Shown in pieces: positions 51,152-60,833 of a stretch of 64,000 nt of DNA (positions are counted from its first letter, which is position 1; the number at the start of each line of letters is the position of its first letter). The notes under the pieces were generated by a model. The model searched no databases and was not told the DNA's origin. It saw only the letters and a list, made by a program, of their open reading frames with translations. Position numbers and translations under genes: made by a program. Origin of the DNA: Gelria sp. Kuro-4. GTDB lineage: Bacteria > Bacillota > DTU030 > DUMP01. Location of the stretch: contig NZ_AP024619.1 of assembly GCF_019668485.1 (NCBI RefSeq), positions 867,001-931,000 on the forward strand, written 5' to 3'.

Positions 51152-53947
51152 TTGTCATTGCGTAAAGTGTTTCCGTTACTGGCGGCCGTTTTAACCCTGC
51201 TGGCGGTCGCCGCTTCCGCCCTGGCGGCGCCGGGCACTGTGATCTACCAGGAAAACCGAGTCGAACCGGTGGCGCCGGGGATCACTTATGAACAGTCTTG
51301 GGAGTTTACCCCGGCCGGGTGGCTGAAGCTCCATGTGCTGCGGGCGGATCTTAGCCGCAGCGATGTCCGGGTGGACCTGATGCTTCCCAGCGCCGGCCTG
51401 GCCGCCGGCGAGCGCCTGAGCCAGATGGCCCAGCGCGCCGGGGCGGTGGCGGCCATCAACGGCGACTTCTTTTTCGGGCGCGGCTTCGGGACGCCCATCG
51501 GCCCGGTGGTGAAAGCGGGCGAACTTCTTTCCAGCCCCTCCAGGCGCCACGACCTGGCCGCCTTCGGCCTGCGGCGCGACGGGAGCGCCCTGCTGGCGCA
51601 CTGGAGCTTTCAAGGAAGCGTGGTGGCACCGGACGGGACCAGTTTTTCCGTAGCCGGTTTCAACAAGCCGGGGGAAAGCTACCGTGAACTTTATGCCTAC
51701 GACGGCCGCTGGGGTCCCACCACGCCGGCGGGCGTCACCCAGGACGGCCTGGCGGCGGTGGTGAGCGGCGGGCGGGTAACGCAGCTGCTGCCCGCCAACG
51801 GCGGCGTGGCCATCCCGGCCGGGGCGATGGTGCTGGTGGGCGCCGGGCCGGCGGCGGAGTTTCTCTCCGCCCACCTACCTGTGGGGTCCCCGGTTGAGCT
51901 GCACCTTAGCACCACACCTTCCTGGCAGGACCTGGCCTGGGCCCTGGGTGGAGGCAGCGTGCTGGTGCAGGATGGGCGCATTGTTCCTTTCACCCACGAG
52001 GTGAAGGGCACAAGTCCCCGCAGCGCCGTGGCGCTCAGCCGGGATGGACGGGAGCTCCTTTTGGTGGCGGTGGACGGCCGGCAGGAGGAAAGCCGCGGCC
52101 TCACCCAGGCGGAGTTTGCGGCCCTCCTGCTCAAGCTCGGGGCCTACCAGGCCCTAAACCTGGACGGGGGTGGTTCCACCACCGTGCTGGCCCGGCTGCC
52201 CGGCGAGGCGGCGGCGGGCTTGGTGAATCGTCCTTCCGATGGTGTAGAACGGCCGGTAGGCGACGGCATCGGCCTCTTTACCGCAGCGCCCCAGGGGGAG
52301 CTGGCCGGCCTCACCCTCAAGGCAGCCGACACGCGCGTGGTGCTGCAGGGTAGACGCAGCCTCACCGTTAAGGGCTTCGATGCCAACTACAACCCTGTGC
52401 CGGTGGATGTGGCTGAGCTCAAGTGGCAGGTCGAGCCGGCCGGCCTGGGGACGGTGAAGGACGGCGTGTTCACCGCTGCGCGGAGCGGCCGGGGCAAGAT
52501 TGTGGCCAGACTGGGCGGTGCCAGCGGCGAACTGCCTATTCAGGTGATCGGCCCGGCCTACCGCCTGGAAGTGGCGCCGGCGCAGCTGACGCTGGCGCCC
52601 GGCCAAGCGGCGCCGCTTACGGTTTACGCCCGCGACGGGCAGGGCTTTCGCGCCCTTTTGGACCCGGCCGATGTAACCTGGCGGGTGCTGGGCGAGGTGG
52701 GCACGGTGGCCGGCGGCAGGCTTACCGCCGCCGGCACGCCTGCCAGCGGGGCACTTGAGGCCCGCTTTGCCAACCTCAGCGCCCGCACCCTGGTGAGCGT
52801 GGGCGCGAGCGAGAAGCCACTGCTTTACTTTGAACTCCTGCAGGGCATCTCCTTTGCCGGCTACCCGCAGGAGGTCAAGGGGGGCATCGCCCTGGCCACC
52901 TTCCCTGAACCCTTCCACGGGCACAACCATTCCCTGCGCCTGGAGTACGATTTCACCGCCGGCAGCGGGACGCGGGCGGCCTACGTGGTGTTCGACAAGG
53001 GCCTGGCTCTGCCCCAGTACACGGAAAAGCTGGCGCTTTGGGTGTACGGCGACGGCCGGGAGCACTGGCTCCGCGCCCTGGTGGCGGACGGCAGCGGGCG
53101 CGAGTTCCCGGTGGACCTGGCCCGGAGCGTGGACTGGAGCGGCTGGGAGCGGGTGGAAGGGGTGCTGCCGGCGGGGACGGGCCCCTACGTGTTGAAACGC
53201 ATCTACCTGGTGGAGCCGGATGCCGGCAAGAAGGACGCCGGGCGCATCTACCTGGACGATCTCACCGCGATTACAGCCTTGCCCTTCAAGGGCGACCTGG
53301 CGCGCCCGCAGCGCCCCCTGCCCGATCCTCACTACACCAAGGCGCCGGCTGCCGGCAGCCAGCGCTTCCTGGTGGCCGCCGCCCTGCCGGCGCAGCCGGA
53401 AGGGCTGAAGTGGCTGCCGGGTCTGAAGACGGCGCTGAAGAAAAACCAGGTGGCCTTCCTGGTAAGCCTCAGCCCGCTGACGGAAGCGGCGCGCTCCAGC
53501 TGGGAGAAAGCCCTGGGCATCCCCATTAAGACCACCGGCGCGGCGGCACGCTGGGAGGCAGGCGCGGCCACCTTTTACACCCTCAAGGCTGCCGGGGGCT
53601 CGCTGGTCCAGGGCGACGGCAGCCAGTGGCAGTGGCTGCAGAGCGACCTGGCCGCGCTTAAGGGCAGGCGGCAGGTGTTTGTCTTCCTGGACCGTTACCC
53701 CTTCCCCGGCGAAGACGGCTTCAGCAGCCGGCCGGAAGCCGAGCTCCTGCGGCAGCGGCTCGCCGAGAGCAGGGAGCGGCTGGGGGCCACCGTCTGGACC
53801 TTTAGTCCCGGTGCCGCCAGCGGCACGGCCTGGGAGGATGGGGTGCGCTACCAGCGTCTAGGTGCGGCCGCACCACCGGCGGCACCGCACCTCGCGCTGG
53901 TGACCCTAAGCGGCAACAAGGCGACCTACACCGGGCTCAAGCTGTGA
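51152..53947 (+). CDS. Secreted phosphodiester glycosidase-domain protein, 931 residues
   Basis: A signal peptide (about residues 1-25, A-S-A-L-A-A) is followed by a NAGPA/phosphodiester glycosidase domain (about 50-375). Its motifs are A-I-N-G-D-F-F near 100, A-L-N-L-D-G-G-G-S-T-T near 335 and N-R-P-S-D-G-V-E-R-P-V-G-D-G near 360. Next come two Ig-like/BIG-type beta domains (about 385-550), a carbohydrate-binding-like beta domain (about 555-715), and a C-terminal domain of about 190 residues that I do not recognise. NAGPA domains cleave GlcNAc-phosphodiester bonds, as in wall teichoic acid-type polymers. TTG start with GGGGAGG. The size suggests a wall-anchored enzyme. Confidence 0.88.
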   Translation: MSLRKVFPLLAAVLTLLAVAASALAAPGTVIYQENRVEPVAPGITYEQSWEFTPAGWLKLHVLRADLSRSDVRVDLMLPSAGLAAGERLSQMAQRAGAVAAINGDFFFGRGFGTPIGPVVKAGELLSSPSRRHDLAAFGLRRDGSALLAHWSFQGSVVAPDGTSFSVAGFNKPGESYRELYAYDGRWGPTTPAGVTQDGLAAVVSGGRVTQLLPANGGVAIPAGAMVLVGAGPAAEFLSAHLPVGSPVELHLSTTPSWQDLAWALGGGSVLVQDGRIVPFTHEVKGTSPRSAVALSRDGRELLLVAVDGRQEESRGLTQAEFAALLLKLGAYQALNLDGGGSTTVLARLPGEAAAGLVNRPSDGVERPVGDGIGLFTAAPQGELAGLTLKAADTRVVLQGRRSLTVKGFDANYNPVPVDVAELKWQVEPAGLGTVKDGVFTAARSGRGKIVARLGGASGELPIQVIGPAYRLEVAPAQLTLAPGQAAPLTVYARDGQGFRALLDPADVTWRVLGEVGTVAGGRLTAAGTPASGALEARFANLSARTLVSVGASEKPLLYFELLQGISFAGYPQEVKGGIALATFPEPFHGHNHSLRLEYDFTAGSGTRAAYVVFDKGLALPQYTEKLALWVYGDGREHWLRALVADGSGREFPVDLARSVDWSGWERVEGVLPAGTGPYVLKRIYLVEPDAGKKDAGRIYLDDLTAITALPFKGDLARPQRPLPDPHYTKAPAAGSQRFLVAAALPAQPEGLKWLPGLKTALKKNQVAFLVSLSPLTEAARSSWEKALGIPIKTTGAAARWEAGAATFYTLKAAGGSLVQGDGSQWQWLQSDLAALKGRRQVFVFLDRYPFPGEDGFSSRPEAELLRQRLAESRERLGATVWTFSPGAASGTAWEDGVRYQRLGAAAPPAAPHLALVTLSGNKATYTGLKL

Positions 53948-53972
53948 CTGTTCACCTTCTTTGTCCCACCCC

Positions 53973-54001
53973 CTGTAAAGTCGCCGGGGCTGATGTATAA
54001 T
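53973..54001 (+). promoter_or_regulatory. Probable promoter of amj
   Basis: A perfect -10 TATAAT (53996-54001) is preceded by TG. The -35 position (about 53973-53978, CTGTAA) is poor. Confidence 0.5.
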
Positions 54002-54033
54002 AAGGGGGTACAGGTACAAGGAGGGGTTCTACC

Positions 54034-54855
54034 TTGGCAGTGCTCTCGGAGCGCGTCCTGGCCATCTTCTTTCTCACCGCCGTTATCCACGCCGTGGACA
54101 CGCTCTCTTATTCGGTGCGTATCTCAGGCATCCGGACCAAGCGCCTGGCTCTCGCGCTTTCTCTCTTTAACATCATCGTTCTGGTTTCACGCACAGCCAA
54201 CATGGTGCAGGCGCCGCTTCTGGGCTCGGTGGTGGACCGCGCCATCAACACCCACGAGCTCGGGCCCCTGCCCTGGGTTTTCCGCTTTATCATCTTCGCG
54301 GCCACCACGGGGAGCCTGGTGGGGGCGGCGCTCATCCCGACCTTTGTCAACGTTTTTGTGCGCGCCATCCGTCACCTGGAGAACGCCGGTTCGGTGCCGC
54401 GCCTCCTCTACCACGGTATTTCCCGTCACGGCATGCGCACGCTCAAAGAAAGCGTCACCGTCCCGCACGTGGCCCAGGCCAGGCGCCACCTGGACGTGGG
54501 CAACCTGCCGCGCCTCTTCCTTATCCTGAACGTGTTCATCACCTCCGTTTACACCATCGGCGTGCTGGCCTCCATTTACGGCGGGGTTCTCCTGCCGGCC
54601 TACCGGCTGACGGCCAGCCAGCTGTCGGGGCTGATTAACGGGGTGGCCACCATCCTCTACGCCCTGCTGGTGGACCCGCAGGCGGCGCTGATCACCGACC
54701 AGGCCCTGCAGAACCTGCGGCCGGCCCGGGATGTAACGAACATGGTGGTCTTCCTGGTCCTAGGCAAGGTGACGGGAACGCTCCTCGGACAGGTGCTCTT
54801 TTTCCCGGCGGCGCACCTGGTGGTCCTGGCGACGCGCGCGCTGGCCGCGCATTAG
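54034..54855 (+). CDS. amj: Lipid II flippase Amj (YdaH family)
   Basis: The 273-residue membrane protein has about six hydrophobic segments and the Amj signature. It starts A-V-I-H-A-V-D-T-L-S-Y-S-V-R-I-S-G-I-R-T near residue 15, then N-M-V-Q-A-P-L-L-G near 57, and L-V-D-P-Q-A-A-L-I-T-D near 212. Amj is the alternative lipid II flippase that backs up MurJ. TTG start with AAGGAGGGG. The upstream phosphodiester glycosidase and downstream wall-related genes fit a cell-envelope cluster. Confidence 0.92.
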   Translation: MAVLSERVLAIFFLTAVIHAVDTLSYSVRISGIRTKRLALALSLFNIIVLVSRTANMVQAPLLGSVVDRAINTHELGPLPWVFRFIIFAATTGSLVGAALIPTFVNVFVRAIRHLENAGSVPRLLYHGISRHGMRTLKESVTVPHVAQARRHLDVGNLPRLFLILNVFITSVYTIGVLASIYGGVLLPAYRLTASQLSGLINGVATILYALLVDPQAALITDQALQNLRPARDVTNMVVFLVLGKVTGTLLGQVLFFPAAHLVVLATRALAAH

Positions 54856-54917
54856 GTTAAGGCCGTTCCTTTTTGGTGATACTTCCTGGTGGGAAGACCA
54901 AAAGGGGGAAGAATAAG

Positions 54918-55019
54918 GTGCGCGGGCTCACCGTCAAGCAGATGGCCGCCCGGCTGCGGCTCTACCGGCGCTGCCGCGAGGTGACGGCGGCGTTGCAGAA
55001 GACGAAACGGGCGCAGTGA
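54918..55019 (+). CDS. Small basic hypothetical protein, 33 residues
   Basis: The GTG at 54918 is preceded by AAAGGGGGAAG and opens a frame of 33 codons rich in Arg/Lys (L-R-L-Y-R-R-C-R-E-V). It is followed directly by a good terminator. No family is recognised and short GC-rich frames can occur by chance, so support is moderate. Confidence 0.4.
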   Translation: MRGLTVKQMAARLRLYRRCREVTAALQKTKRAQ

Positions 55020-55032
55020 TGCAGGCAACATT

Positions 55033-55052
55033 AGGCCGAAAGGCCTTTTTTC
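55033..55052 (+). terminator. Intrinsic terminator
   Basis: AGGCC-GAAA-GGCCT followed by TTTTT closes the amj unit. Confidence 0.8.
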
Positions 55053-55115
55053 CTTGCCAAAATTAGCTAGGAATTAGCCCTGCCCAGGGCGAATACTATG
55101 AGCGGAGGCGAGTGT

Positions 55116-55361
55116 ATGCAGGCCGCAGAGCTGGCCCAGGCCATCAAGGCAGTCCTTATGGTGGGGGATACCATCGGCTTCGAACCGGACGCCGCCGTAA
55201 ACCCGGCGCACCGCTACCGGATCATCGGCACTACGGGCAACATCATCAAGTTCTTTGATGATGGGGGGCAGTTTCACCTGCTGTCTTTTGCCCAACTGGC
55301 GGAGTTTGCCCAGGAAGGCCGTCTCCTGCTCAATGGGAAGCCGTATACACCCAGGGGGTAG
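55116..55361 (+). CDS. Hypothetical protein, 81 residues
   Basis: The ATG at 55116 is set by GGAGG (55104-55108); an in-frame ATG at 55098 overlaps that site. The protein is soluble. Its core (R-Y-R-I-I-G-T-T-G-N-I-I-K-F-F-D-D-G-G-Q) looks like a small beta-barrel followed by a helix. I do not recognise the family. It stands alone between two terminators or gaps. Confidence 0.7.
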   Translation: MQAAELAQAIKAVLMVGDTIGFEPDAAVNPAHRYRIIGTTGNIIKFFDDGGQFHLLSFAQLAEFAQEGRLLLNGKPYTPRG

Positions 55362-55490
55362 CTAAAAACCAGGTACCAGGGAGGCTGGTTGCAGTTCTAG
55401 CCGGCCTAAAGTCCCAGACGGGCGTTGACTTGCGTCACGCTTTTGTGTATGGTGTAAGCAGGTTGGCAAAGCTCACGAGGAGGTGCGGAT

Positions 55491-56198
55491 ATGCCACTTT
55501 TCTTTCCTTACTACTACGACCCGTATATCATCATCGTACTGCCGGCCATTCTCCTGGCCATGTATGCCCAGTTCAAGGTGCAGGGCACCTTCCAGCGCTA
55601 CCTCAGGGTGCGTTCCGCCAGCGGCATGACCGGGGCCGAGGTGGCCCGCGAGCTCCTCAGGAAGCGGGGGCTGGAGACGGTGCGGGTGGAGGCCATTCCC
55701 GGCACCTTAACCGACCATTATGACCCGCGCGACCGTACCCTGAGGCTGTCACAGCAGGTTTTCTACGGCGACTCGCTGGCGGCCCTGGGAGTGGCCGCCC
55801 ACGAGACAGGGCACGCCATCCAGCACGCCACCGACTACGTGCCGCTGAGTGTGCGCAGCAGCCTGGTGCCGGCCGCTAATATCGGCTCACAGCTGGGCCT
55901 GCCGCTGGCGCTCTTCGGCTTCTTCTTCCAGAGCGGCTTCATGCTCCAGCTGGGCATTGTCCTCTTCAGCGCCGCGGTGCTCTTTCAGCTGGTGACGCTC
56001 CCTGTGGAGTTTAACGCCAGCTCGCGCGCCCTGGCGCTGCTCGAAGGACAGGGTATCCTGGCCCGGCAGGAAATGGCGGGGGCACGGGCTGTGCTCAGCG
56101 CGGCGGCGCTCACCTACGTGGCCGCCACCCTGGCGGCGGTGCTGCAGCTGGTCCGCCTGCTGCTCTTGGCCGGTTTTCTCGGACGGCGCAACGACTGA
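55491..56198 (+). CDS. Membrane zinc metallopeptidase (YugP/DUF2268-like Zn_peptidase_2)
   Basis: The 235-residue protein has an N-terminal membrane segment (about 12-28), then the zinc motif H-E-T-G-H (His104-His108) in A-A-H-E-T-G-H-A-I-Q-H-A, and three further hydrophobic segments (about 137-175 and 205-230). This is the layout of the neutral zinc metallopeptidase family typified by B. subtilis YugP. Its substrate is unknown. GAGGAGGTG lies ahead of the ATG. The 129-bp gap upstream holds TTGACT near 55425 and a possible TATGGT near 55448. Confidence 0.9.
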   Translation: MPLFFPYYYDPYIIIVLPAILLAMYAQFKVQGTFQRYLRVRSASGMTGAEVARELLRKRGLETVRVEAIPGTLTDHYDPRDRTLRLSQQVFYGDSLAALGVAAHETGHAIQHATDYVPLSVRSSLVPAANIGSQLGLPLALFGFFFQSGFMLQLGIVLFSAAVLFQLVTLPVEFNASSRALALLEGQGILARQEMAGARAVLSAAALTYVAATLAAVLQLVRLLLLAGFLGRRND

Positions 56199-56236
56199 CA
56201 GGGTGCTGGAAATGGAGTTAAGTTGGCAGGAACGGG

Positions 56237-56265
56237 AAAGGGTCACCCTTTGGTGACCCTTTCTC
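56237..56265. terminator. Bidirectional terminator
   Basis: AAAGGGTCACC-CTTT-GGTGACCCTTT is a perfect 11-bp stem with T-rich flanks on both strands. It separates the convergent peptidase and zinc-ribbon genes. Confidence 0.8.
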
Positions 56266-56295
56266 TGTGTGGGACTGGCCCGCTTTTTTCGGCGG

Positions 56296-56454
56296 TCAGC
56301 TGCGGACCATCTGCTGGCCGCAGCAGACGCCCGGCGTGCTGGAAGTGGCGCCGCAGTTGGGACAGGTGTAGGTGCTTTGGACGCTCATGGGCTGGCCGTG
56401 GCAGTAGTCGGGCAGGCGGGATTGACGGCCGCAGACGCTGCAGACGTAAGTCAC
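56296..56454 (-). CDS. Small zinc-ribbon protein, 52 residues
   Basis: The protein has four pairs of Cys/His ligands: C-S-V-C, Y-C-H, C-P-N-C and V-C-C. They suggest two small zinc knuckles of rubredoxin/zinc-ribbon type. The GTG at 56454 (minus strand) has GGAGGTG at the right distance; a longer frame from 56487 overlaps the ribosome site. Function unknown; it may be an RNA- or metal-binding accessory protein. Confidence 0.7.
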   Translation of the reverse strand: MTYVCSVCGRQSRLPDYCHGQPMSVQSTYTCPNCGATSSTPGVCCGQQMVRS

Positions 56455-56631
56455 GCTTTCACCTCCAAAGAATCCTTCTTCTTCCATAGCATGCCCGAAA
56501 CAGGCAATAATCAGCCATCGGAAGGAAGATTTATCACCGGCCTTGCCGGAAGCAGGTGTTGCCGGGAAAAGTGGAGAACATGAAGGCGAGGGACGTGAGC
56601 AGACCGGCTATGTAGGGAGGAAGGTGGGGTT

Positions 56632-57357
56632 GTGCTCAAGGTATTAACCTGTGATTACTGGAATACCCTGGTGCGCGAGAAGGGGTCCGAAACCACCGGC
56701 CGGGTGGTGATGGAGCGGCTTACGCGGATTTTGCGCGCGTACGGCCAGGAAAGGCCGCGGGCGGTGGTGGCGGAGGCCACCGGCGCCTGCCGCGACCTGG
56801 TGATGGCGGGCCAGGTTAAGGAGGGGCGGGAGACGCCCCCGGAAGAGCAGGTAGCCTGGATACTGGCGCGGCTGGGCGTTGAGCTCACGCCGGACCTCGT
56901 ACAGGCGGTCCATGCGGCGTACATAACAGCGGCCTTGGAGGAGATGCCGGAACCTGTGCCGGGGGTCACGGCGGTGCTGCCGGAGCTGAGCCGGCGGCTG
57001 CGGCTGGCCGTTATCTGCAACACCGGGCGCACGCCGGGGAGCACCGCCCGGATCATTCTCGAACGGCTGGGGCTGGCCGGGTATTTTACGCACCTCACCT
57101 TTTCCAATGAGGAGGGGGTGGCCAAGCCGCACCCAGCGATCTTCCAGCGCACGCTGGCGGCCCTGGGGGTTGAGCCGCAGGAGGCCGCGCACATCGGTGA
57201 CGATCCGCGGACCGATGTTAAAGGAGCCCGAGCGGTGGGGATGCACGCCCTCTGGTTCAATCCGCACGGGCGCACGGATGCGGTGCCCTGTGATTTGGAA
57301 CTGCACTGCTGGGAGGACATTCTGCCCTGGGTGCGGGAAGAGCTGGGACGCGCTTAA
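56632..57357 (+). CDS. HAD-superfamily hydrolase
   Basis: The 241-residue protein has all four HAD motifs, with one change. Motif I is D-Y-W-N-T (Asp8), so the second Asp of the phosphatase pattern D-x-D is Trp. Motif II is C-N-T-G-R, motif III is A-K-P-H-P and motif IV is G-D-D-P-R-T-D. Loss of the second Asp is seen in haloacid dehalogenase-type members and some unusual phosphatases. The GTG has GGGAGGAAGG upstream. It stands alone ahead of the aminotransferase gene. Confidence 0.85.
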   Translation: MLKVLTCDYWNTLVREKGSETTGRVVMERLTRILRAYGQERPRAVVAEATGACRDLVMAGQVKEGRETPPEEQVAWILARLGVELTPDLVQAVHAAYITAALEEMPEPVPGVTAVLPELSRRLRLAVICNTGRTPGSTARIILERLGLAGYFTHLTFSNEEGVAKPHPAIFQRTLAALGVEPQEAAHIGDDPRTDVKGARAVGMHALWFNPHGRTDAVPCDLELHCWEDILPWVREELGRA

Positions 57358-57463
57358 GGAGGACAGGAAAAAATCGGTGGGGCGGAAGGAACACTGCGGG
57401 TGACGACGAATATGGTTTATAGACATGAAATCCAATTTCAATATATGAAAGGAGTGTGTCGAG

Positions 57464-58660
<1,197 letters not shown>

Positions 58661-58687
58661 GGGCCGGCCGGAAACCGCTCAGGACAA

Positions 58688-58722
58688 AAGAGGGACGAAA
58701 GCGCATGGCTTCCGTCCCTCTT
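58688..58722. terminator. Bidirectional terminator between convergent genes
   Basis: The 15-bp arms AAGAGGGACGAAAGC and GCTTCCGTCCCTCTT (one mismatch) have T-rich ends on both sides. Confidence 0.75.
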
Positions 58723-58739
58723 GGCGTTTCTTTCCGGTA

Positions 58740-60692
58740 CTAGGCCGACTTGGCGGGGAGGCCGCGCCGGGAGCGCAGCACCTGGCTGGCCACGGCCAGA
58801 GCAACCAGCACCAGGCCGGCCAGGTCGGTGTAGGCGCCCGGGATCATCAGGCCGAAGGCGCCGGCGAAGAAGAGCGCCCTCTCCACAAGGGTGGTAAGGT
58901 GCAGGAAGTAGCCCTCGGCGCCGATCCCCAGGGCAGTCACCCCTAAGATGGCGGTGACGATTGCCTGCACCAGTGCCGGGGTGTTGCGCGTTTGAAGGAG
59001 AAGGATAGGCGAGTAAACGAAGAGGAAGGGGATGATGAACCCGGCGATGGCCAGGCGCACCGCCGTCCAACCCGTCTTCGAGGGATTCGCCCCCGCGATC
59101 CCGGCGCCGGCATAGGCCGCCAGGGCCACCGGTGGGGTAAGGTTGGCCAGGCAGGCGTAATAGAAGACGAACATGTGGGCCGCCAGGTCGGGTACGCCGA
59201 TCTTGATAAGGGCCGGTGCCGCCACAGTAGCCGCTACGATGTAGCAGGCGGTGGTGGGAAGACCCATGCCCAGAATAATCGACAGAACCATGGTCAGGAA
59301 CATGGTAGCCAGGAGGTTGCCGCCGGCCAGCGCCAGGATGTTGTCGCCGATGGTCAGGCCGATACCCGTTAAGGTGACGATCCCTACGATAAACCCGACC
59401 ACGGCGCAGGCGATGGCCACGGTGATGGCCTCGCGCGCACCGGACTCCATGGCCCGCAGCAGGCCGGCCAGGCTCAGGCGCGTCTCCTTCTTGAACCAGC
59501 TGGCGACGATGGTGATGAGGGTGCCGTAGAAGGCAGCAAAGAGCGGCGTTTTGCCGGTTAGCAGCAGGTAGACGATGGCCAGGAGGGGAATGGCAAGGTG
59601 CCAGCGCGTGCGCAGCACCTGGCGCAGGCTGGGAAGCTCACTGCGCGGCAGGCCGCGCAGGCCGATCTTCACCGCTTCGAAGTGCACCTGCACAAAATCG
59701 GCCAGGTAGTAGAGCAGGGCGGGCAGAATGGCGGCGATCATGATCTTGGCGTAGGGCATGCCGAGAAACTCGGCCATCACGAAGGCGGCGGCCCCCATAA
59801 CCGGTGGCATGATCTGCCCGCCGGTGGAAGAAACGGCTTCCACCGCCCCGGCAAAGTGGGGCTTGTAGCCGATGCTTTTCATAAGGGGGATGGTAAAGGC
59901 GCCGGTGGTGGCCACGTTGGCCACGGCGCTGCCGTTGATGGTACCCAGGAGAGCACTGGCGAAGATGGCCACCTTGGCCGGCCCGCCGGCGGAGCCGCCC
60001 GCCAGGGCCATGGAGATGTCGTTGATGAACTTGGCCATGCCGGTCTCACCCAGGAAGGCCCCGAAAAGGATGAACATGAAGATGTACGTTGCCGAAACGC
60101 TGAGGGCGACGCCGAAAATACCCTCGGTCGAGAAGTAAAGGTGGTAGACGATCCGGTCCCAGGTAAAGCCGGTGTGGCCGAAGATACCGGGAATCCTGTT
60201 GCCGAAAAGGCCGTAAGCGACGAAGACGAGCGAAAGGAGCGGCAGCTCCTTGCCGATGCAGCGCCGCGCGGCCTCCAGGATAAGGAGCAACGTGACGACG
60301 CCCCAGAAGTAGTCGAAGTTATTGGCTATGCCGCCGCGCATGGCCATGGTGTCGAAGTAAAGAAAGTTATAGAGGCCGCCGATGATGCCGAGGACGGCGA
60401 AGAGGATATCGAGCCAGGTAGGCTTGTTGCGGCGTGCTGTTTTTCTGCTGGCTGGATAGAGCAGGAAAATGAGGCCGAGGACAAAGGCCAGGTGTACGGA
60501 ACGCTGCTTCATCGCCTGCAGGGTGCCGAAGCCGGCCGTGTAGAGATGAAAAGCCGACATGACGATGGCGATGACGCTGATCACCTTGGCCCACACGCCG
60601 GTGTAGCGCCTGAAGCGTGACTCGGCCTGGAACTCCTCCACAATTTTACTGGTGTCCACCAGGCTGTACTCGTCCTGGTTAACGCTGTCCAT
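58740..60692 (-). CDS. TRAP transporter permease, fused 4TM/12TM (second system)
   Basis: The 650-residue membrane protein is homologous to the permease at 20461, with the same order of small and large subunits. Shared blocks include S-S-T-G-G-Q-I-M-P-P-V-M-G-A-A-A near residue 290 and I-L-G-M-G-L-P-T-T-A near 475. It lies downstream of its own TAXI protein on the minus strand. No DUF1850 gene is present in this set. The ATG at 60692 follows GGGATGAACG weakly. Confidence 0.93.
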   Translation of the reverse strand: MDSVNQDEYSLVDTSKIVEEFQAESRFRRYTGVWAKVISVIAIVMSAFHLYTAGFGTLQAMKQRSVHLAFVLGLIFLLYPASRKTARRNKPTWLDILFAVLGIIGGLYNFLYFDTMAMRGGIANNFDYFWGVVTLLLILEAARRCIGKELPLLSLVFVAYGLFGNRIPGIFGHTGFTWDRIVYHLYFSTEGIFGVALSVSATYIFMFILFGAFLGETGMAKFINDISMALAGGSAGGPAKVAIFASALLGTINGSAVANVATTGAFTIPLMKSIGYKPHFAGAVEAVSSTGGQIMPPVMGAAAFVMAEFLGMPYAKIMIAAILPALLYYLADFVQVHFEAVKIGLRGLPRSELPSLRQVLRTRWHLAIPLLAIVYLLLTGKTPLFAAFYGTLITIVASWFKKETRLSLAGLLRAMESGAREAITVAIACAVVGFIVGIVTLTGIGLTIGDNILALAGGNLLATMFLTMVLSIILGMGLPTTACYIVAATVAAPALIKIGVPDLAAHMFVFYYACLANLTPPVALAAYAGAGIAGANPSKTGWTAVRLAIAGFIIPFLFVYSPILLLQTRNTPALVQAIVTAILGVTALGIGAEGYFLHLTTLVERALFFAGAFGLMIPGAYTDLAGLVLVALAVASQVLRSRRGLPAKSA

Positions 60693-60746
60693 CGTTCATC
60701 CCACCTTGTAAGTCATTTCACGCAAGACGGAAAGGTGGCGAATACT

Positions 60747-60780
60747 CGAGTTGCCTGGGACGGGTGCCCCAGGCAACTCG
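60747..60780 (-). other. Intra-operon hairpin between TAXI and permease genes
   Basis: A perfect 13-bp stem, CGAGTTGCCTGGG with CCCAGGCAACTCG, and an 8-nt loop. It has no T-run in the transcribed direction. It probably stabilises the binding-protein mRNA or partly terminates, as with the dctP-dctQ hairpin. Confidence 0.7.
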
Positions 60781-60833
60781 GGTTTGGCCAAAACTACGGC
60801 AGGCTTCCTTTCTCTCTTCTATACACCTGCACC

